DNA of 64,000 bases, from positions 24,957 through 88,956 of the forward strand of contig CAZYQE010000005.1 of assembly GCA_964650315.1 (NCBI GenBank), in the 5' to 3' direction. The stretch comes from CAJMSU01 sp964650315 (lineage in GTDB: Bacteria > Bacillota_I > Bacilli_A > RF39 > UBA660). Of the stretch, positions 1-9,043 are shown one piece after another (position 1 is the first letter of the stretch; each line of letters starts with the position of its first letter). The translations under genes were made by a program, and so were the position numbers. The notes beneath the pieces were generated by a model. The model was given only the letters and a program-made list of their open reading frames with translations, was not told the DNA's origin and ran no database searches.

Positions 1-501
1 ATTAAACTTGTCATAATACTTATCTCTATATATACTTTCTATTTCTTTTAATAAATATCTTCTTTTAAAAATTTCCTTTCTTGTTAAAAATATATTTTTA
101 TCTGTGCTATCTAATACTTTATAATTAAAATCATAATCTTCAAATAAAGACACCTCATCTAATATATCTTCTTCTTCATCTAATAATAAACTACTTTTAC
201 ATATAATATTACCATCATTATTAAATTCTACCCCTACTACTTTATTCATATCACAAAATAAAGTACCATATTTTATATTACTAGTCTTTTTATAACCAAT
301 AGTTTGATTTTTTATTTTATTTAAAAACATCTTACTAACTTTTATATTACTATTTATAATATTGTTCATATCAATAGAGGATATTTTAAATAATGGTATT
401 TTCTTTATATGTTCTAACCCATCTTTACTATCCCATTCATAAAATTCTATTAATCTATCACCATCAATGAAGTTTAATAGTAAATCATATATATAAATCA
501 T
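1..501 (-). CDS. DUF3603 (YjbA/UPF0736-like) protein, C-terminus cut by window edge
   Basis: An open frame of 167 codons runs from ATG at 501 off the left edge without a stop. My translation begins MIYIYDLLLNFIDGD and continues with FYEWDSKDGLEHIKKIPLFK. This pattern (aromatic-rich start, F-x-E-W, then an I-P-L-F/L-K block) is the one I recall for the Bacillus YjbA/DUF3603 family, as is a later LTRKE segment. No function is established for that family. The start overlaps the stop of the upstream small membrane gene as ATGA, so the two are translationally coupled. The family call is pattern memory, not a search. Confidence 0.6.
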   Translation of the reverse strand, partial: MIYIYDLLLNFIDGDRLIEFYEWDSKDGLEHIKKIPLFKISSIDMNNIINSNIKVSKMFLNKIKNQTIGYKKTSNIKYGTLFCDMNKVVGVEFNNDGNIICKSSLLLDEEEDILDEVSLFEDYDFNYKVLDSTDKNIFLTRKEIFKRRYLLKEIESIYRDKYYDKFN

Positions 502-704
502 TTATTTATCCCCTTTCTATATTTAAAATAATTAAACATTATAAAACCAATTATAAAAAAATAACATTCATACCTAGTAAATAAAAAACATAAATAATCT
601 TTTAAACTAACACCAAAACTTAATAAATTTAAATATAATATAAAATAACTAAAACCAATAATCATAAGTATATAACTAATTATAATACCTAGTGTTCTAT
701 TCAT
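498..704 (-). CDS. Small two-helix membrane protein, function unknown
   Basis: This 68-residue protein has two hydrophobic segments (about 5-27 and 45-62) separated by a short loop (SFGVSLKDYLCFLFTRYECY), and ends with a basic tail (KYRKGINK). It is almost entirely membrane. Its TGA stop overlaps the ATG of the DUF3603 gene, so the pair is one transcriptional and translational unit. I do not recognise a family and see no catalytic residues. The coupling suggests a partner role for the DUF3603 protein, which is inference only. Confidence 0.6.
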   Translation of the reverse strand: MNRTLGIIISYILMIIGFSYFILYLNLLSFGVSLKDYLCFLFTRYECYFFIIGFIMFNYFKYRKGINK

Positions 705-760
705 ATTAAAGTTTATGATACTTCTTTTTTTAGTATACTTTTATTTATTATTTATATACA

Positions 761-790
761 AAAAAATAGTAAAATTATTTACTATTTTTA
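761..790 (-). terminator. Rho-independent terminator after rmuC
   Basis: An inverted repeat (763-773 with 778-788, loop ATTA) forms an AT-rich hairpin. The A-run at 761-766 gives a U-tract on the minus strand. The stop codon of rmuC lies inside the hairpin, a layout repeated at many genes in this window. Confidence 0.7.
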
Positions 791-1848
791 TTTTCTAATT
801 TATTAACTTCTACTTTATTAATAGTATCAAATTTCTTAGTAATCTTATCTGTAGTAATAGATACATTTTCGATATCTTTATTAACAGTTTGAATACTTCT
901 AGATAATTTATCCCAACGTTCTTTATATCTAGAAAATTCTATTCCAAGTTTATTTAATTCTTCATGAATAATAGATGTATATTTATCTCTTTCCATATTT
1001 TTAATAATCATTTCTACTACAGTAAGTGTTGAGATTAGAGTTGTTGGTGAAGTTATCCATACACGTTTTTTATAAGCATATTCTATAATATCAGAATGAT
1101 ATGCATTAATTTCTGCAAAGATTGCTTCTGCAGGTAAGAATAGAATAGCTTGATCTGTAGTTTCTCCTGGAATTATATATTTATTACTAATAGCATCTAT
1201 ATGCTTCTTCATATCTTGTTTAAATAGTTTTTCTGCTGCAGTCCTTTTATCATTAGGTAAATTCTTATCCACCATAATTTGATAGTTTTCCAGTGGAAAT
1301 TTAGAATCTATGGCAATAGTTCCTAAAGGTTCTGGTGCAAATATTACTGAATCTGCAATTACCCCAGTACTTAAAGTATATTGCAATTTATATACTTTAT
1401 CATTCTTCTCACCAAATACATTAACTAAAATATGTTTTAAATTAACTTCTCCAAAGATACCTCTAGTTTTCTTATCAGTTAGAATACTTTGCAGACTAAC
1501 AATATCAGTAGATAGATTCTCTATTTTCTTTTGAGCTTCATCTATCTTAGATAATCTTTCTATAACATTCATAAAAGTCTTATTAGTCTTTTCAAAGTTT
1601 TGATCTAATCTTTCATTAACTTTCTCATTAATAGCTAATAATCTTTTTTCTACTTGATCATTTAATTTATTAAAATCACTATTTAAGTTATTATTTAAAT
1701 TATCTTTAAATTCACCTAACTCTTTTATCATATTAACTTCAAGTCTTCCAAGTCTTTCAGTAATTCTAGCTTCATTAATATTTTTAAATAATGAAATAAT
1801 AGTTAAAATAATTAATATAATTAATAATCCTATAATAATATAATCCAT
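775..1848 (-). CDS. rmuC: RmuC family DNA recombination protein
   Basis: This 357-residue protein has an N-terminal membrane anchor (about 3-22), a long coiled-coil (about 25-120), and the RmuC domain from about 130. That domain includes the GIFGEVNLKHIL block and the predicted PD-(D/E)XK-type core IAIDSKFPLENY. RmuC proteins are thought to limit recombination at inverted repeats or act as nucleases near stalled forks; the mechanism is poorly defined. The order of anchor, coiled-coil and nuclease-like domain is standard and the length is within the shorter end of the family. ATG at 1848 has a GAGGTG site upstream. Ten bases separate it from the VTT-domain gene upstream. Confidence 0.9.
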   Translation of the reverse strand: MDYIIIGLLIILIILTIISLFKNINEARITERLGRLEVNMIKELGEFKDNLNNNLNSDFNKLNDQVEKRLLAINEKVNERLDQNFEKTNKTFMNVIERLSKIDEAQKKIENLSTDIVSLQSILTDKKTRGIFGEVNLKHILVNVFGEKNDKVYKLQYTLSTGVIADSVIFAPEPLGTIAIDSKFPLENYQIMVDKNLPNDKRTAAEKLFKQDMKKHIDAISNKYIIPGETTDQAILFLPAEAIFAEINAYHSDIIEYAYKKRVWITSPTTLISTLTVVEMIIKNMERDKYTSIIHEELNKLGIEFSRYKERWDKLSRSIQTVNKDIENVSITTDKITKKFDTINKVEVNKLENKNSK

Positions 1849-1858
1849 ATAAACACCT

Positions 1859-2437
1859 CTAATCTATATTAAATCTTTTACTAACAATTTTAGATATAAT
1901 ATAAGCTACTACTAACATAATACAAACAATAATAATTGTCATAATATCAGTCATACTTTCTATTATACTTTTACCTACATAACCCCAAAATATTACCATA
2001 AATATCTTTCCAATTAGTATAGATGTGATAAACTTTCTTTTAGAAACTTCCGCAACACCACAAATAATATTAATTAAAAAAGCTGGCGTAAATGGTAATG
2101 CTACTAATAATACTAATCCTGAAAAAGATATATTTTTTATTTTCTTTACCCCTCTTTTAACTTTCTTTTTATATTTGCCCTTAAATATACGATATAAATA
2201 TTTATCAGATAAATAATAAAATAACAAATATGATAAGAAACATCCTGTACATGTTGCAATCCAAGATATAGATATTCCTACTACAGGTCCAAAAGCATTA
2301 GTATTTAAAGCTACAAACACTGCTAATGGTAAAACAGGAAGAAATGATTCTATTAATACTAATAAGAATCCAAATAAAATACCACCTGATGAAATAAAAT
2401 TAGTAGAAAACTCTACAAATGAATTTATTATATCCAT
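1859..2437 (-). CDS. VTT-domain (TVP38/TMEM64-type) integral membrane protein
   Basis: This is a 192-residue polytopic protein. The region about 20-50 carries SGGILFGFLLVLIESFLPVL, typical of the VTT/SNARE-associated family. It is followed by a gated-helix region and LLVALPFTPAFLINIICGV, which matches the family's conserved P-F-x-P-x-x-x-x-N-x-x-x-G signature. Members of this superfamily include lipid scramblases and undecaprenyl-phosphate flippases (DedA relatives), so transport or scrambling of a lipid is plausible but unproven. A GTG codon exists nine bases upstream, but the AAGGTG site sits six bases before ATG at 2437, so I use that start. A second, clearly DedA-type protein is encoded at 62427-63029. 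Confidence 0.85.
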   Translation of the reverse strand: MDIINSFVEFSTNFISSGGILFGFLLVLIESFLPVLPLAVFVALNTNAFGPVVGISISWIATCTGCFLSYLLFYYLSDKYLYRIFKGKYKKKVKRGVKKIKNISFSGLVLLVALPFTPAFLINIICGVAEVSKRKFITSILIGKIFMVIFWGYVGKSIIESMTDIMTIIIVCIMLVVAYIISKIVSKRFNID

Positions 2438-2470
2438 AAGTATCACCTTATAACTAATTATATTACATAT

Positions 2471-2752
2471 TTATTTTATTAACAAGTAATAGTTATATCC
2501 ACCTACTACATTTATAGTATTAAATCCCATACTATTTAATTCATTAGAAACTCTATTACTTATAACTCCACTATCACAATATAAATAATAAGTTTCATTT
2601 TTATTCAGATAATCACTTGGATTAATAATTAAATAATTACTAGGAATATTAATTGCTCCTGGAATATGAGAATTATTATATTTAAATTTATCTCTAATAT
2701 CTATTATATTAACATTATTTAATTCTAATAAATCTTCCATACTTATATTCAA
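2471..2752 (-). CDS. Single-domain rhodanese-like sulfurtransferase, TTG start
   Basis: This 93-residue protein is one rhodanese domain. It has the N-terminal IIDIRDKFKYNNSHIPGAINIP block, then the active-site loop YLYCDSGVIS with Cys59, and the C-terminal GFNTINVVGGYNYY. Such proteins carry or transfer persulfide sulfur to acceptors that cannot be inferred here. The start is a TTG codon at 2752: the site AGGGGTG lies five bases before it, whereas the first ATG (2740) is seventeen bases away. It lies directly downstream of the terminator that ends the secretion locus. Confidence 0.85.
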   Translation of the reverse strand: MNISMEDLLELNNVNIIDIRDKFKYNNSHIPGAINIPSNYLIINPSDYLNKNETYYLYCDSGVISNRVSNELNSMGFNTINVVGGYNYYLLIK

Positions 2753-2777
2753 AGTATCACCCCTAATATAAAATATG

Positions 2778-2808
2778 AAAAAAAAAGAATCTAAATAATT
2801 ATAGATTC
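2778..2808 (-). terminator. Terminator ending the hybrid secretion locus
   Basis: GAATCTA (2787-2793) pairs with TAGATTC (2802-2808) across an eight-base loop. An A-run at 2778-2786 gives a long U-tract on the minus strand. It starts one base after the stop of the last gene in the locus and separates that locus from the rhodanese gene. Confidence 0.8.
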
Positions 2809-4098
2809 CTATTTTACTATATATGGTTTTGATTTAGTTCCTTTTCCACCTTTAACCATAGTATCACTAGCTAACATAATAACTGGTCTTATATCAGAAA
2901 CTGTCATTGCCTCTGTAATAGAAATTTCTCCAGTATTACTAATATAGAAAATATCAGTATTATTATTCTTTGAAGCAGTTCCTAATAACCATTCATAATC
3001 AGTAGCTAAGAAATTATAATTTTGACACGAAGGATCAGTATCTTTTTTACAATTTGGATCTAAACTTACAAACATATAATCAGAAACAGTAAGTAATCCT
3101 ATTTTTTGTTGTGATAGAATTTCACTACATTCTGCAGAATTATCTTTAACGGCACTACCTACTGCTCTTTTTCCTATACACACATCAAAAGGAACCATTT
3201 TAGCTTTATCGCTAGCTGTTAAAAATTTCGTATCTTTGTCTTTGTCTTTATATGCTTTTTTTAGAAATTGACGCATTCTACTAGCTTTATAGTCATTGAT
3301 ACCTGCATTATATCCTTCCGCAGTATTATATCTATCATCCCATGTTGAAGAATTATCATAAACACTATTTAAAACTAGCATAACTTCATTATTACCACTA
3401 ATTTTTACTGCACGCCATTTTTTCTTTCCCATCTTAACGTAGTTTCTAAGTTTTTCTCCACGATATACATAACCATTATTAACACTATATAAACCTTCAC
3501 CACTAGTTACAGTTTTTTCTTCTAATTTTTTATATAGTTCAGTAGTATTATAATCAGAACCACAATTTAAATATGGAGTATATACATATTTACCATCTAT
3601 TTTCTTTACACTAACTTTACCAGAACAACTAGCATCCTCACCAAGATATTTTGTAAAATCATCCATATACTCATTATTAATTAAAGTTGTTGAAGTAATT
3701 TCAACTACTTGTTTACTATTAGGTAATTTTTTCTTATTATCAGCAAAATATGATTTGGCAGCATCTTTTAATACATCTTCTACATCTTCATATGAATAAG
3801 AAGGTCCACTAAATATAGATGCAATACCCATAATAAGACCTATTACTAGAAAAGCTCCTAAAATTCCACCCATAATAAATATTAAGCGTCTCTTCAATTC
3901 TCTATTTCCACCAAAACCTCTAGGAGATGAACTAGGATTATCATCCACTATTGGATCAATATCTATTTCTAAATCTTCATTTTCATTTTCTACAGTAGCA
4001 GCACTATCTTGTGAAACCTCTTTTTCTTCTACTTCTGTTTCCATAGTAGAATCTTCTTCTTTTTTATCTTCTTTTATAGTTTCAACTTTATCATCCAT
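2809..4098 (-). CDS. Anchored surface protein with pilin-like stalk and DUF6273-like C-terminal domain
   Basis: This 429-residue protein has an acidic cytoplasmic N-terminus (1-65), one membrane helix (about 72-96), and then an extracytoplasmic part. That part opens with a helix (VLKDAAKSYFADNKK) and a domain with a likely disulfide pair, Cys158 and Cys179. The C-terminal half has a WRAVKISGNNEVMLVL strand pair and ends with a D-I-R-P-V-I, G-G-K-G-T, K-P-Y-I-V pattern. This resembles DUF6273-type domains found in Bacillota surface proteins. The same helix/CxnC/C-terminal arrangement recurs in the 601-residue protein at 24355-26160, so the two are paralogues at opposite ends of the locus. It is the last gene of the operon. 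The role is unknown; a displayed tip or adhesin is inference. Confidence 0.7.
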   Translation of the reverse strand: MDDKVETIKEDKKEEDSTMETEVEEKEVSQDSAATVENENEDLEIDIDPIVDDNPSSSPRGFGGNRELKRRLIFIMGGILGAFLVIGLIMGIASIFSGPSYSYEDVEDVLKDAAKSYFADNKKKLPNSKQVVEITSTTLINNEYMDDFTKYLGEDASCSGKVSVKKIDGKYVYTPYLNCGSDYNTTELYKKLEEKTVTSGEGLYSVNNGYVYRGEKLRNYVKMGKKKWRAVKISGNNEVMLVLNSVYDNSSTWDDRYNTAEGYNAGINDYKASRMRQFLKKAYKDKDKDTKFLTASDKAKMVPFDVCIGKRAVGSAVKDNSAECSEILSQQKIGLLTVSDYMFVSLDPNCKKDTDPSCQNYNFLATDYEWLLGTASKNNNTDIFYISNTGEISITEAMTVSDIRPVIMLASDTMVKGGKGTKSKPYIVK

Positions 4099-4112
4099 AA
4101 TAATACCTCCTA

Positions 4113-6320
4113 TTAATTATCAAAAAAATCATCAAAGAATTCATCGTCTTCCTCGTCTTCAATAACTAAGTTATTTTTAGCAGGAGGAACAGTTTGTAGC
4201 TTATTTTCTTTCTTATCATTAAGTGTTTCAACAACTTTAGGTTTTTCATCAAGAGTCTCCACAGGAGTTTCATCTTTCTTCTCTGATACAGGAATTTCAC
4301 TAGTACCACTAGAAATCTTACCTTTAGCTTTCTTTTCTTCCTCTTCTTCTTTCTCTAATTCTGCAATTTTAGCATCAATTTTCTTTACTAAATCATCTAC
4401 ATTAAATCCAGAAGGTTCTTCCTCTTTTTCTTCTCTTTGAGTTACAGGACTAGTAGGTTTAGAATTTGCTAGAGGATCTTCAATGTTTGGAGCAAAAGGA
4501 CTAGCAGCAGGTCTTTGCATTCCAGATAATCCTGGAGGCGGACCAGCCATTCCTCTATGCATAGGCATTTCTTCCATTGTATTATCTGAACTAGCATTCA
4601 TCATATCTAATAACTTTTTCTTTTTACGTTCTTTAACAAATTCTTTTATATCAAAAGTATGAACTTCTTCTTTTTGTCTATGAGGATATTTAGCAATAGG
4701 ATATCTTTCACCCCAGTTTAATTTATAAAATGGAGTAAATTTAGTTTTAAATGGTTGTTTTCTAAGTCTTAGGATAACAACCTCAAATTGTTTCATTCTT
4801 TGTAGATCAGAAACTGTTACCAATGGTGTAGATGCTGTTTTATCATCTTTCTTAGACTTCTCCTCACCACACATCTTAGAAATTTCTTCTAAAGCCTTCA
4901 ACTCAGTAGTAATCAAATAAATAATATTACCACAGTTACCTCTAATAGTCTCTGCTTCTTCTTTACCATAAACTTGATCTAACTGAGCAAAGTTTTGAAT
5001 AATCATTGTAAATCTAATTTTTCTAGAACGAGCTGCTGTAATCATAGTAGTAACATCTTTTAATGGTGGCATATTTGCAAACTCATCAAGTATGAAGTTA
5101 GTTCTAACTGGAAGTCCACCACCATGTTTTTGTGCAACTCTAATTAATGTTTCATATATTTGCTTCAATAAGATTGTAACTAATGAGTGATATGTTTTCT
5201 TTTCATCTTGAATAACTATGAAAACAGCTGTTGGTCTTTCACCAATAGACTCTAAATTTATATCACTATGAGATAACATTTCACTCAAATTCTCACGTGA
5301 TGCAAATAATTTAACTTTTTGTTTAAATACTGATAAGATACTACCTTTAGTATCTGTAGGAGCCATAATTGTACTAGAAGCATTAATTGCAGCTGCACTA
5401 GCTGGATCCTTTTCTGCAAAATATTCTTTAATATATGTAGAACCACCAAATTTTTCTTCACCAACTGTAGTAGCTAGTGAAATACTATTGATGTTAATCT
5501 CATCTTCTTTAGCATCTTCAAATAAACCTAAAGCAACCCCAGAAAAATAATCTGCAGAAGTCTTTTCCCAGAATGGGTCAGCATTCTTATTTGAATCATC
5601 ATATAATATATTTAAAGCTAAGTCATCTAATAACTCTATTGCTTTATCTTGATTACCTGATTTATACATTTGATAAGGTAAAGACATAGGATTCCAAGCA
5701 TTACCATTTTGTGGATCACGGAAATTAAGTAATAATATTTGATATCCTCTTTTACGTAGCATATTACTTGTTTTCTCATAAATTTCACCTTTAGGGTCAG
5801 TAATAATCATTGATTCTTTACTTTTTGCTAAACTATAAACTAAAGGTAATACAACAGCTTGAGTTTTACCAGAACCAGTAGCACCAATAACTAATGAGTG
5901 ATATTCACTATTATCTACCCACATTTCTTTTTCATTTAAAATTAAGGAAACTCCAGATGATTTAGAATTTTTTTGTCTAATCTCAACTCTATCTAATTCT
6001 TCTTTTATTTCACGGTCTTTTGCCCATCTAGAATAACCTTTATCCTTTTTATCTGTAGTAAGACCAAATCCTTTATCCATATCAAAAAAATAAGAACTAA
6101 CACTAGCAAATAATCCTACTAATACTAATACATACAATACAAGTGTAGCAACAATAAATCTAGGCCCAAAGGCAGGTAATGGATTTAATCCATACAAATA
6201 ACCTTCAGTAGCAAAACTATTGACATTAAGTACACCTATAGCAACAACATAAAGTAAAAATACAGCAAATATTCCAAATATAGTAAGATCTTCTGGATCT
6301 GCTCTAAATTTTAGTTTCAT
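4113..6320 (-). CDS. VirD4/TraG-type coupling protein (T4SS ATPase)
   Basis: This 735-residue protein has two N-terminal membrane helices (about 12-33 and 55-78), then a TraG/VirD4 ATPase core. Walker A is GATGSGKT at 146-153, followed by SMIITDPKGEIYEKT. Walker B is FILDEFANMPP with D412 and E413, followed by the IIQNFAQLDQVYG and GNCGNIIYL blocks typical of coupling proteins. It would select substrates and feed them to the secretion channel. Residues about 560-735 form a long, charged, probably disordered tail rich in Glu, Lys and Pro, unlike the compact ends of many TraG proteins. No relaxase is encoded nearby, so the substrate is more likely protein than DNA (inference). A good promoter lies in the gap upstream. 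Confidence 0.92.
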   Translation of the reverse strand: MKLKFRADPEDLTIFGIFAVFLLYVVAIGVLNVNSFATEGYLYGLNPLPAFGPRFIVATLVLYVLVLVGLFASVSSYFFDMDKGFGLTTDKKDKGYSRWAKDREIKEELDRVEIRQKNSKSSGVSLILNEKEMWVDNSEYHSLVIGATGSGKTQAVVLPLVYSLAKSKESMIITDPKGEIYEKTSNMLRKRGYQILLLNFRDPQNGNAWNPMSLPYQMYKSGNQDKAIELLDDLALNILYDDSNKNADPFWEKTSADYFSGVALGLFEDAKEDEININSISLATTVGEEKFGGSTYIKEYFAEKDPASAAAINASSTIMAPTDTKGSILSVFKQKVKLFASRENLSEMLSHSDINLESIGERPTAVFIVIQDEKKTYHSLVTILLKQIYETLIRVAQKHGGGLPVRTNFILDEFANMPPLKDVTTMITAARSRKIRFTMIIQNFAQLDQVYGKEEAETIRGNCGNIIYLITTELKALEEISKMCGEEKSKKDDKTASTPLVTVSDLQRMKQFEVVILRLRKQPFKTKFTPFYKLNWGERYPIAKYPHRQKEEVHTFDIKEFVKERKKKKLLDMMNASSDNTMEEMPMHRGMAGPPPGLSGMQRPAASPFAPNIEDPLANSKPTSPVTQREEKEEEPSGFNVDDLVKKIDAKIAELEKEEEEEKKAKGKISSGTSEIPVSEKKDETPVETLDEKPKVVETLNDKKENKLQTVPPAKNNLVIEDEEDDEFFDDFFDN

Positions 6321-6342
6321 ATCACTACACCCTCTCTAGTTT

Positions 6343-6371
6343 ATTTTATCACGATTTTATATCTCTATCAA
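6343..6371 (-). promoter_or_regulatory. SigA-type promoter upstream of virD4-like gene
   Basis: On the minus strand TTGATA (6366-6371) is followed after exactly 17 bases by TAAAAT (6343-6348), about 23 bases before the start codon at 6320. The 71-base gap holding it is one of the few real gaps in the locus. Confidence 0.6.
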
Positions 6372-6391
6372 CTCACAAGTCCAAATTAGAC

Positions 6392-6901
6392 TTACCATTC
6401 CCCGCCTTCATCAGGAGGTGGTAACCCTTTATCTGATGCATCTATTTCATCTTGTTCTTTTTCCTCTTTTTTATATTTTTTAGGATTCATAATCTGTAAA
6501 TATGTTTTGTTTGTAACTTTTGATTTAATATCATAACTAATATTATCACCCATCCACTTACAACTTAAAACATCTTCATTATATTCACATTCAATTAGTG
6601 TTCTAAATTCGTTATCTAAATAAAAGTATATATATATTTCACCAACAGTGTCTACTTCTTTAAATGTAATAGTACGATAATAATTATATTTTCTACTATT
6701 TAAATAATCAATAATGTTTGAATATAGTTTTTCTTTTCTTTTTTTATCCATTTTTAGAACTTTACTATTTTCAAAAGAAACATCATTAATACTAACCTTT
6801 TTAAAATATGGATCATTATTCATGTTAGATATAATAAATGCAGCAACAATAACACCTAAAATAAACAATACTGCTAATAGACTTTTTAATTTATTATTCA
6901 T
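6392..6901 (-). CDS. Small single-pass protein of the T4SS locus, function unknown
   Basis: This 169-residue protein has an N-terminal membrane helix (about 8-26) and an extracytoplasmic domain with two Cys (in LIECEYNEDVLSCKW). The end is acidic and Pro-rich (KGLPPPDEGGEW). I recognise no family; it is too small for VirB8. Its ATG overlaps the stop of the CHAP/lysozyme gene by one base and its ribosome site (GGAGG) lies inside that gene, so the two are coupled. A role as an accessory of the wall-degrading protein or of the channel is inference. Confidence 0.6.
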   Translation of the reverse strand: MNNKLKSLLAVLFILGVIVAAFIISNMNNDPYFKKVSINDVSFENSKVLKMDKKRKEKLYSNIIDYLNSRKYNYYRTITFKEVDTVGEIYIYFYLDNEFRTLIECEYNEDVLSCKWMGDNISYDIKSKVTNKTYLQIMNPKKYKKEEKEQDEIDASDKGLPPPDEGGEW

Positions 6902-9018
6902 TATTTCTTACCTCCATATTTTTTCAAAAAACCTCTAGCATATGCATATCTATTTGACATAACAGGTTTTCCTGCCCTTTCATAAGTTTGTTCAAAATAA
7001 TCTGTTGCCTCTATAACGTTGCGTATTTTACTCAAATGTTTTGCACTACCATTTCCACCTTTATTAAGTTCATACCATATATAATCAAGTTGAACACCTA
7101 AATCATACCATTTTTTACCCTTCTTTTTAGCCATATTATTAAGTCCAACAAATCTACCACCAACACTCCATTGAGCTAATCCTCTTCCTGGACCATTAGC
7201 TTGAATAGATTTTGGATTCATACCACTTTCTTGTTGTAGATTACCCATAATACCAGCAGTCGCTTCTTTAGATACTTTTTTATTTCTAAAATAATTCCAT
7301 ACCTTTTGAGCATTATTTGAACCTACTAGTTTTGTTGATGCTACTTTAGGATATTTAGGAGTAACAAAACCATTACAACCAGTTCCTTTTACTGTTCTAG
7401 TATGACGTCCAACCCTAGCAGTCGGATCATATCCAGTATTACCTTCAATAGTACTTACCATACCATTTTTATATTTTTCAACTATACCTATATGTGAAAG
7501 ATTAGCAGCATTCTCATGATTATACCAAATTATTAAATCACCTGGTTGAGGTTTATAATTTGAATTTATTGAATGCCATGTTCCATGTTTATTATTAACA
7601 TAATAATCATAGAAAGATGAAACAGAAGAATAATGAGGAATAATTGCTTTTTTAATTTCTGCTTCATTTGCACACCAAGATACAAATGCTGCACACCAAG
7701 CATCATTTTTAGGGTTATTCAAACCCATAAATCTTTGATATTTATTTCCATGTTCCTTATTTCTATCTGGATTAGATGATTTTAATTGATCCTGAGCAAT
7801 TTTTACTAACCTATTAGCATAATCAGAATCAGTTACTTCTTCTTCCTCTTCCTCTTCCTTACCATATATATCTTCAAATCTAGTTACATAATCAAAAACT
7901 TCTTCTGCTATTTCTTCATAACCTTTCTTATGAGATGGTAAATATTTTGGTAATAAATCATTTATTAACTTTTTACTAAATTGTTTTTCATCAAATTCAT
8001 AACTTTCATCAGTCTTCTTTAACATTGCATCTGCAATTTCTTTTATTCTTGCATCATCAAAACTAGAATAAGTAATACTATTATCTTCAGAGTTTAAAGC
8101 AAAATATACTCCAACTACATACAATGGATTAAAATCCTTATCATTTTCTTTATAATCAGATCTAATATCTTTTACTCTTTTATGAAAAGCTTTTGCATTA
8201 GGATCATCATTATCACATTTATCTTCTTTTACATAATCTACTACACATAAACCATCATCTACTGAGCCAGAACCACCTGATGAAGAAGAACCTGCAACTA
8301 CAATAGTACCTGCTATTAATATCAAAAAGAAAAAAGCAGGTATAGTCCAAAGAATCAATTTCTTCTTAATCATTGATCCTTTCATATCAAATGGAGAATT
8401 TTTCTTTTCACCATCTCCATCTTTTTTTCCTCCACCTGCTAGCGAATTGCCAGCACCTAATTTATTAGCTTTATCTGCTATTTCAGCAGCTGCTTTAACT
8501 TGTGGAATAGGAACATGTTTAGCAATTTTTATTGCCGCATCTAGTTTTTTCTTTCTATCTTCTGCTTCTTTATCACCTTGTGGTTTAGAATTTCCCTTCA
8601 TACCATTCAAAAGTTGACGTCCGTTATTTTGACTACCTGGTCCATTGGGTGATTGTAGCTTAGGACCTCCTGGTGCTTGATTAGCTCCTGCAGCTCCCTT
8701 ACCAGCTGCTCCTGCTCCACCTGCACCCATAGACGTTGCCATATTTGCAGCATCTAGAGCACCCGTATCTTTGGCTTTTTTTGCAGCTTTACCAAATTTA
8801 CCACCAGTTGCCTTATTTAACTTTTTACCTAACTTTTGTTCTGCTTTATCTATTCTTTTACCAACAATAGGTGCACTTTTGGCTTGATCATAAACAGCTC
8901 CCCCTGTTCCACCAGTAAAATAATCTATAGCACCTTTAGCAGCTACACCTGCAGCTTCTTTAGCAGCTTCATTCTCTTCTGCTTTTTTTATTTGTCTTTG
9001 ATCATTACTATCAGCCAT
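6901..9018 (-). CDS. VirB1-like wall hydrolase: CHAP peptidase/amidase plus tail-lysozyme domain
   Basis: This 705-residue protein starts at ATG 9018 (AGGTG site; a GTG nine bases upstream is less well placed). It has an Ala/Gly/Lys-rich segment of about 220 residues, then one membrane helix (about 223-243) followed by a Ser/Gly linker. A helical domain (about 275-390) and an acidic run of Glu come next. A CHAP domain (about 397-555) has Cys442 in AWCAAFVSWC and His509 in LSHIGIVE. A phage tail-lysozyme-type domain (about 568-702) has candidate catalytic Glu597 in IMGNLQQESGMNP. Bifunctional CHAP-lysozyme proteins open the wall for Gram-positive T4SS machines. The long N-terminal part before the helix is unusual and should be cytoplasmic if the enzymes are outside. 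Confidence 0.88.
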   Translation of the reverse strand: MADSNDQRQIKKAEENEAAKEAAGVAAKGAIDYFTGGTGGAVYDQAKSAPIVGKRIDKAEQKLGKKLNKATGGKFGKAAKKAKDTGALDAANMATSMGAGGAGAAGKGAAGANQAPGGPKLQSPNGPGSQNNGRQLLNGMKGNSKPQGDKEAEDRKKKLDAAIKIAKHVPIPQVKAAAEIADKANKLGAGNSLAGGGKKDGDGEKKNSPFDMKGSMIKKKLILWTIPAFFFLILIAGTIVVAGSSSSGGSGSVDDGLCVVDYVKEDKCDNDDPNAKAFHKRVKDIRSDYKENDKDFNPLYVVGVYFALNSEDNSITYSSFDDARIKEIADAMLKKTDESYEFDEKQFSKKLINDLLPKYLPSHKKGYEEIAEEVFDYVTRFEDIYGKEEEEEEEVTDSDYANRLVKIAQDQLKSSNPDRNKEHGNKYQRFMGLNNPKNDAWCAAFVSWCANEAEIKKAIIPHYSSVSSFYDYYVNNKHGTWHSINSNYKPQPGDLIIWYNHENAANLSHIGIVEKYKNGMVSTIEGNTGYDPTARVGRHTRTVKGTGCNGFVTPKYPKVASTKLVGSNNAQKVWNYFRNKKVSKEATAGIMGNLQQESGMNPKSIQANGPGRGLAQWSVGGRFVGLNNMAKKKGKKWYDLGVQLDYIWYELNKGGNGSAKHLSKIRNVIEATDYFEQTYERAGKPVMSNRYAYARGFLKKYGGKK

Positions 9019-9043
9019 TTGTATCACCTACTTCTTGCTAAAA

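Noticed and set aside
1310..1534. Plus-strand frame inside rmuC
   Set aside because: It lies wholly inside the conserved RmuC domain and lacks any translation signal.
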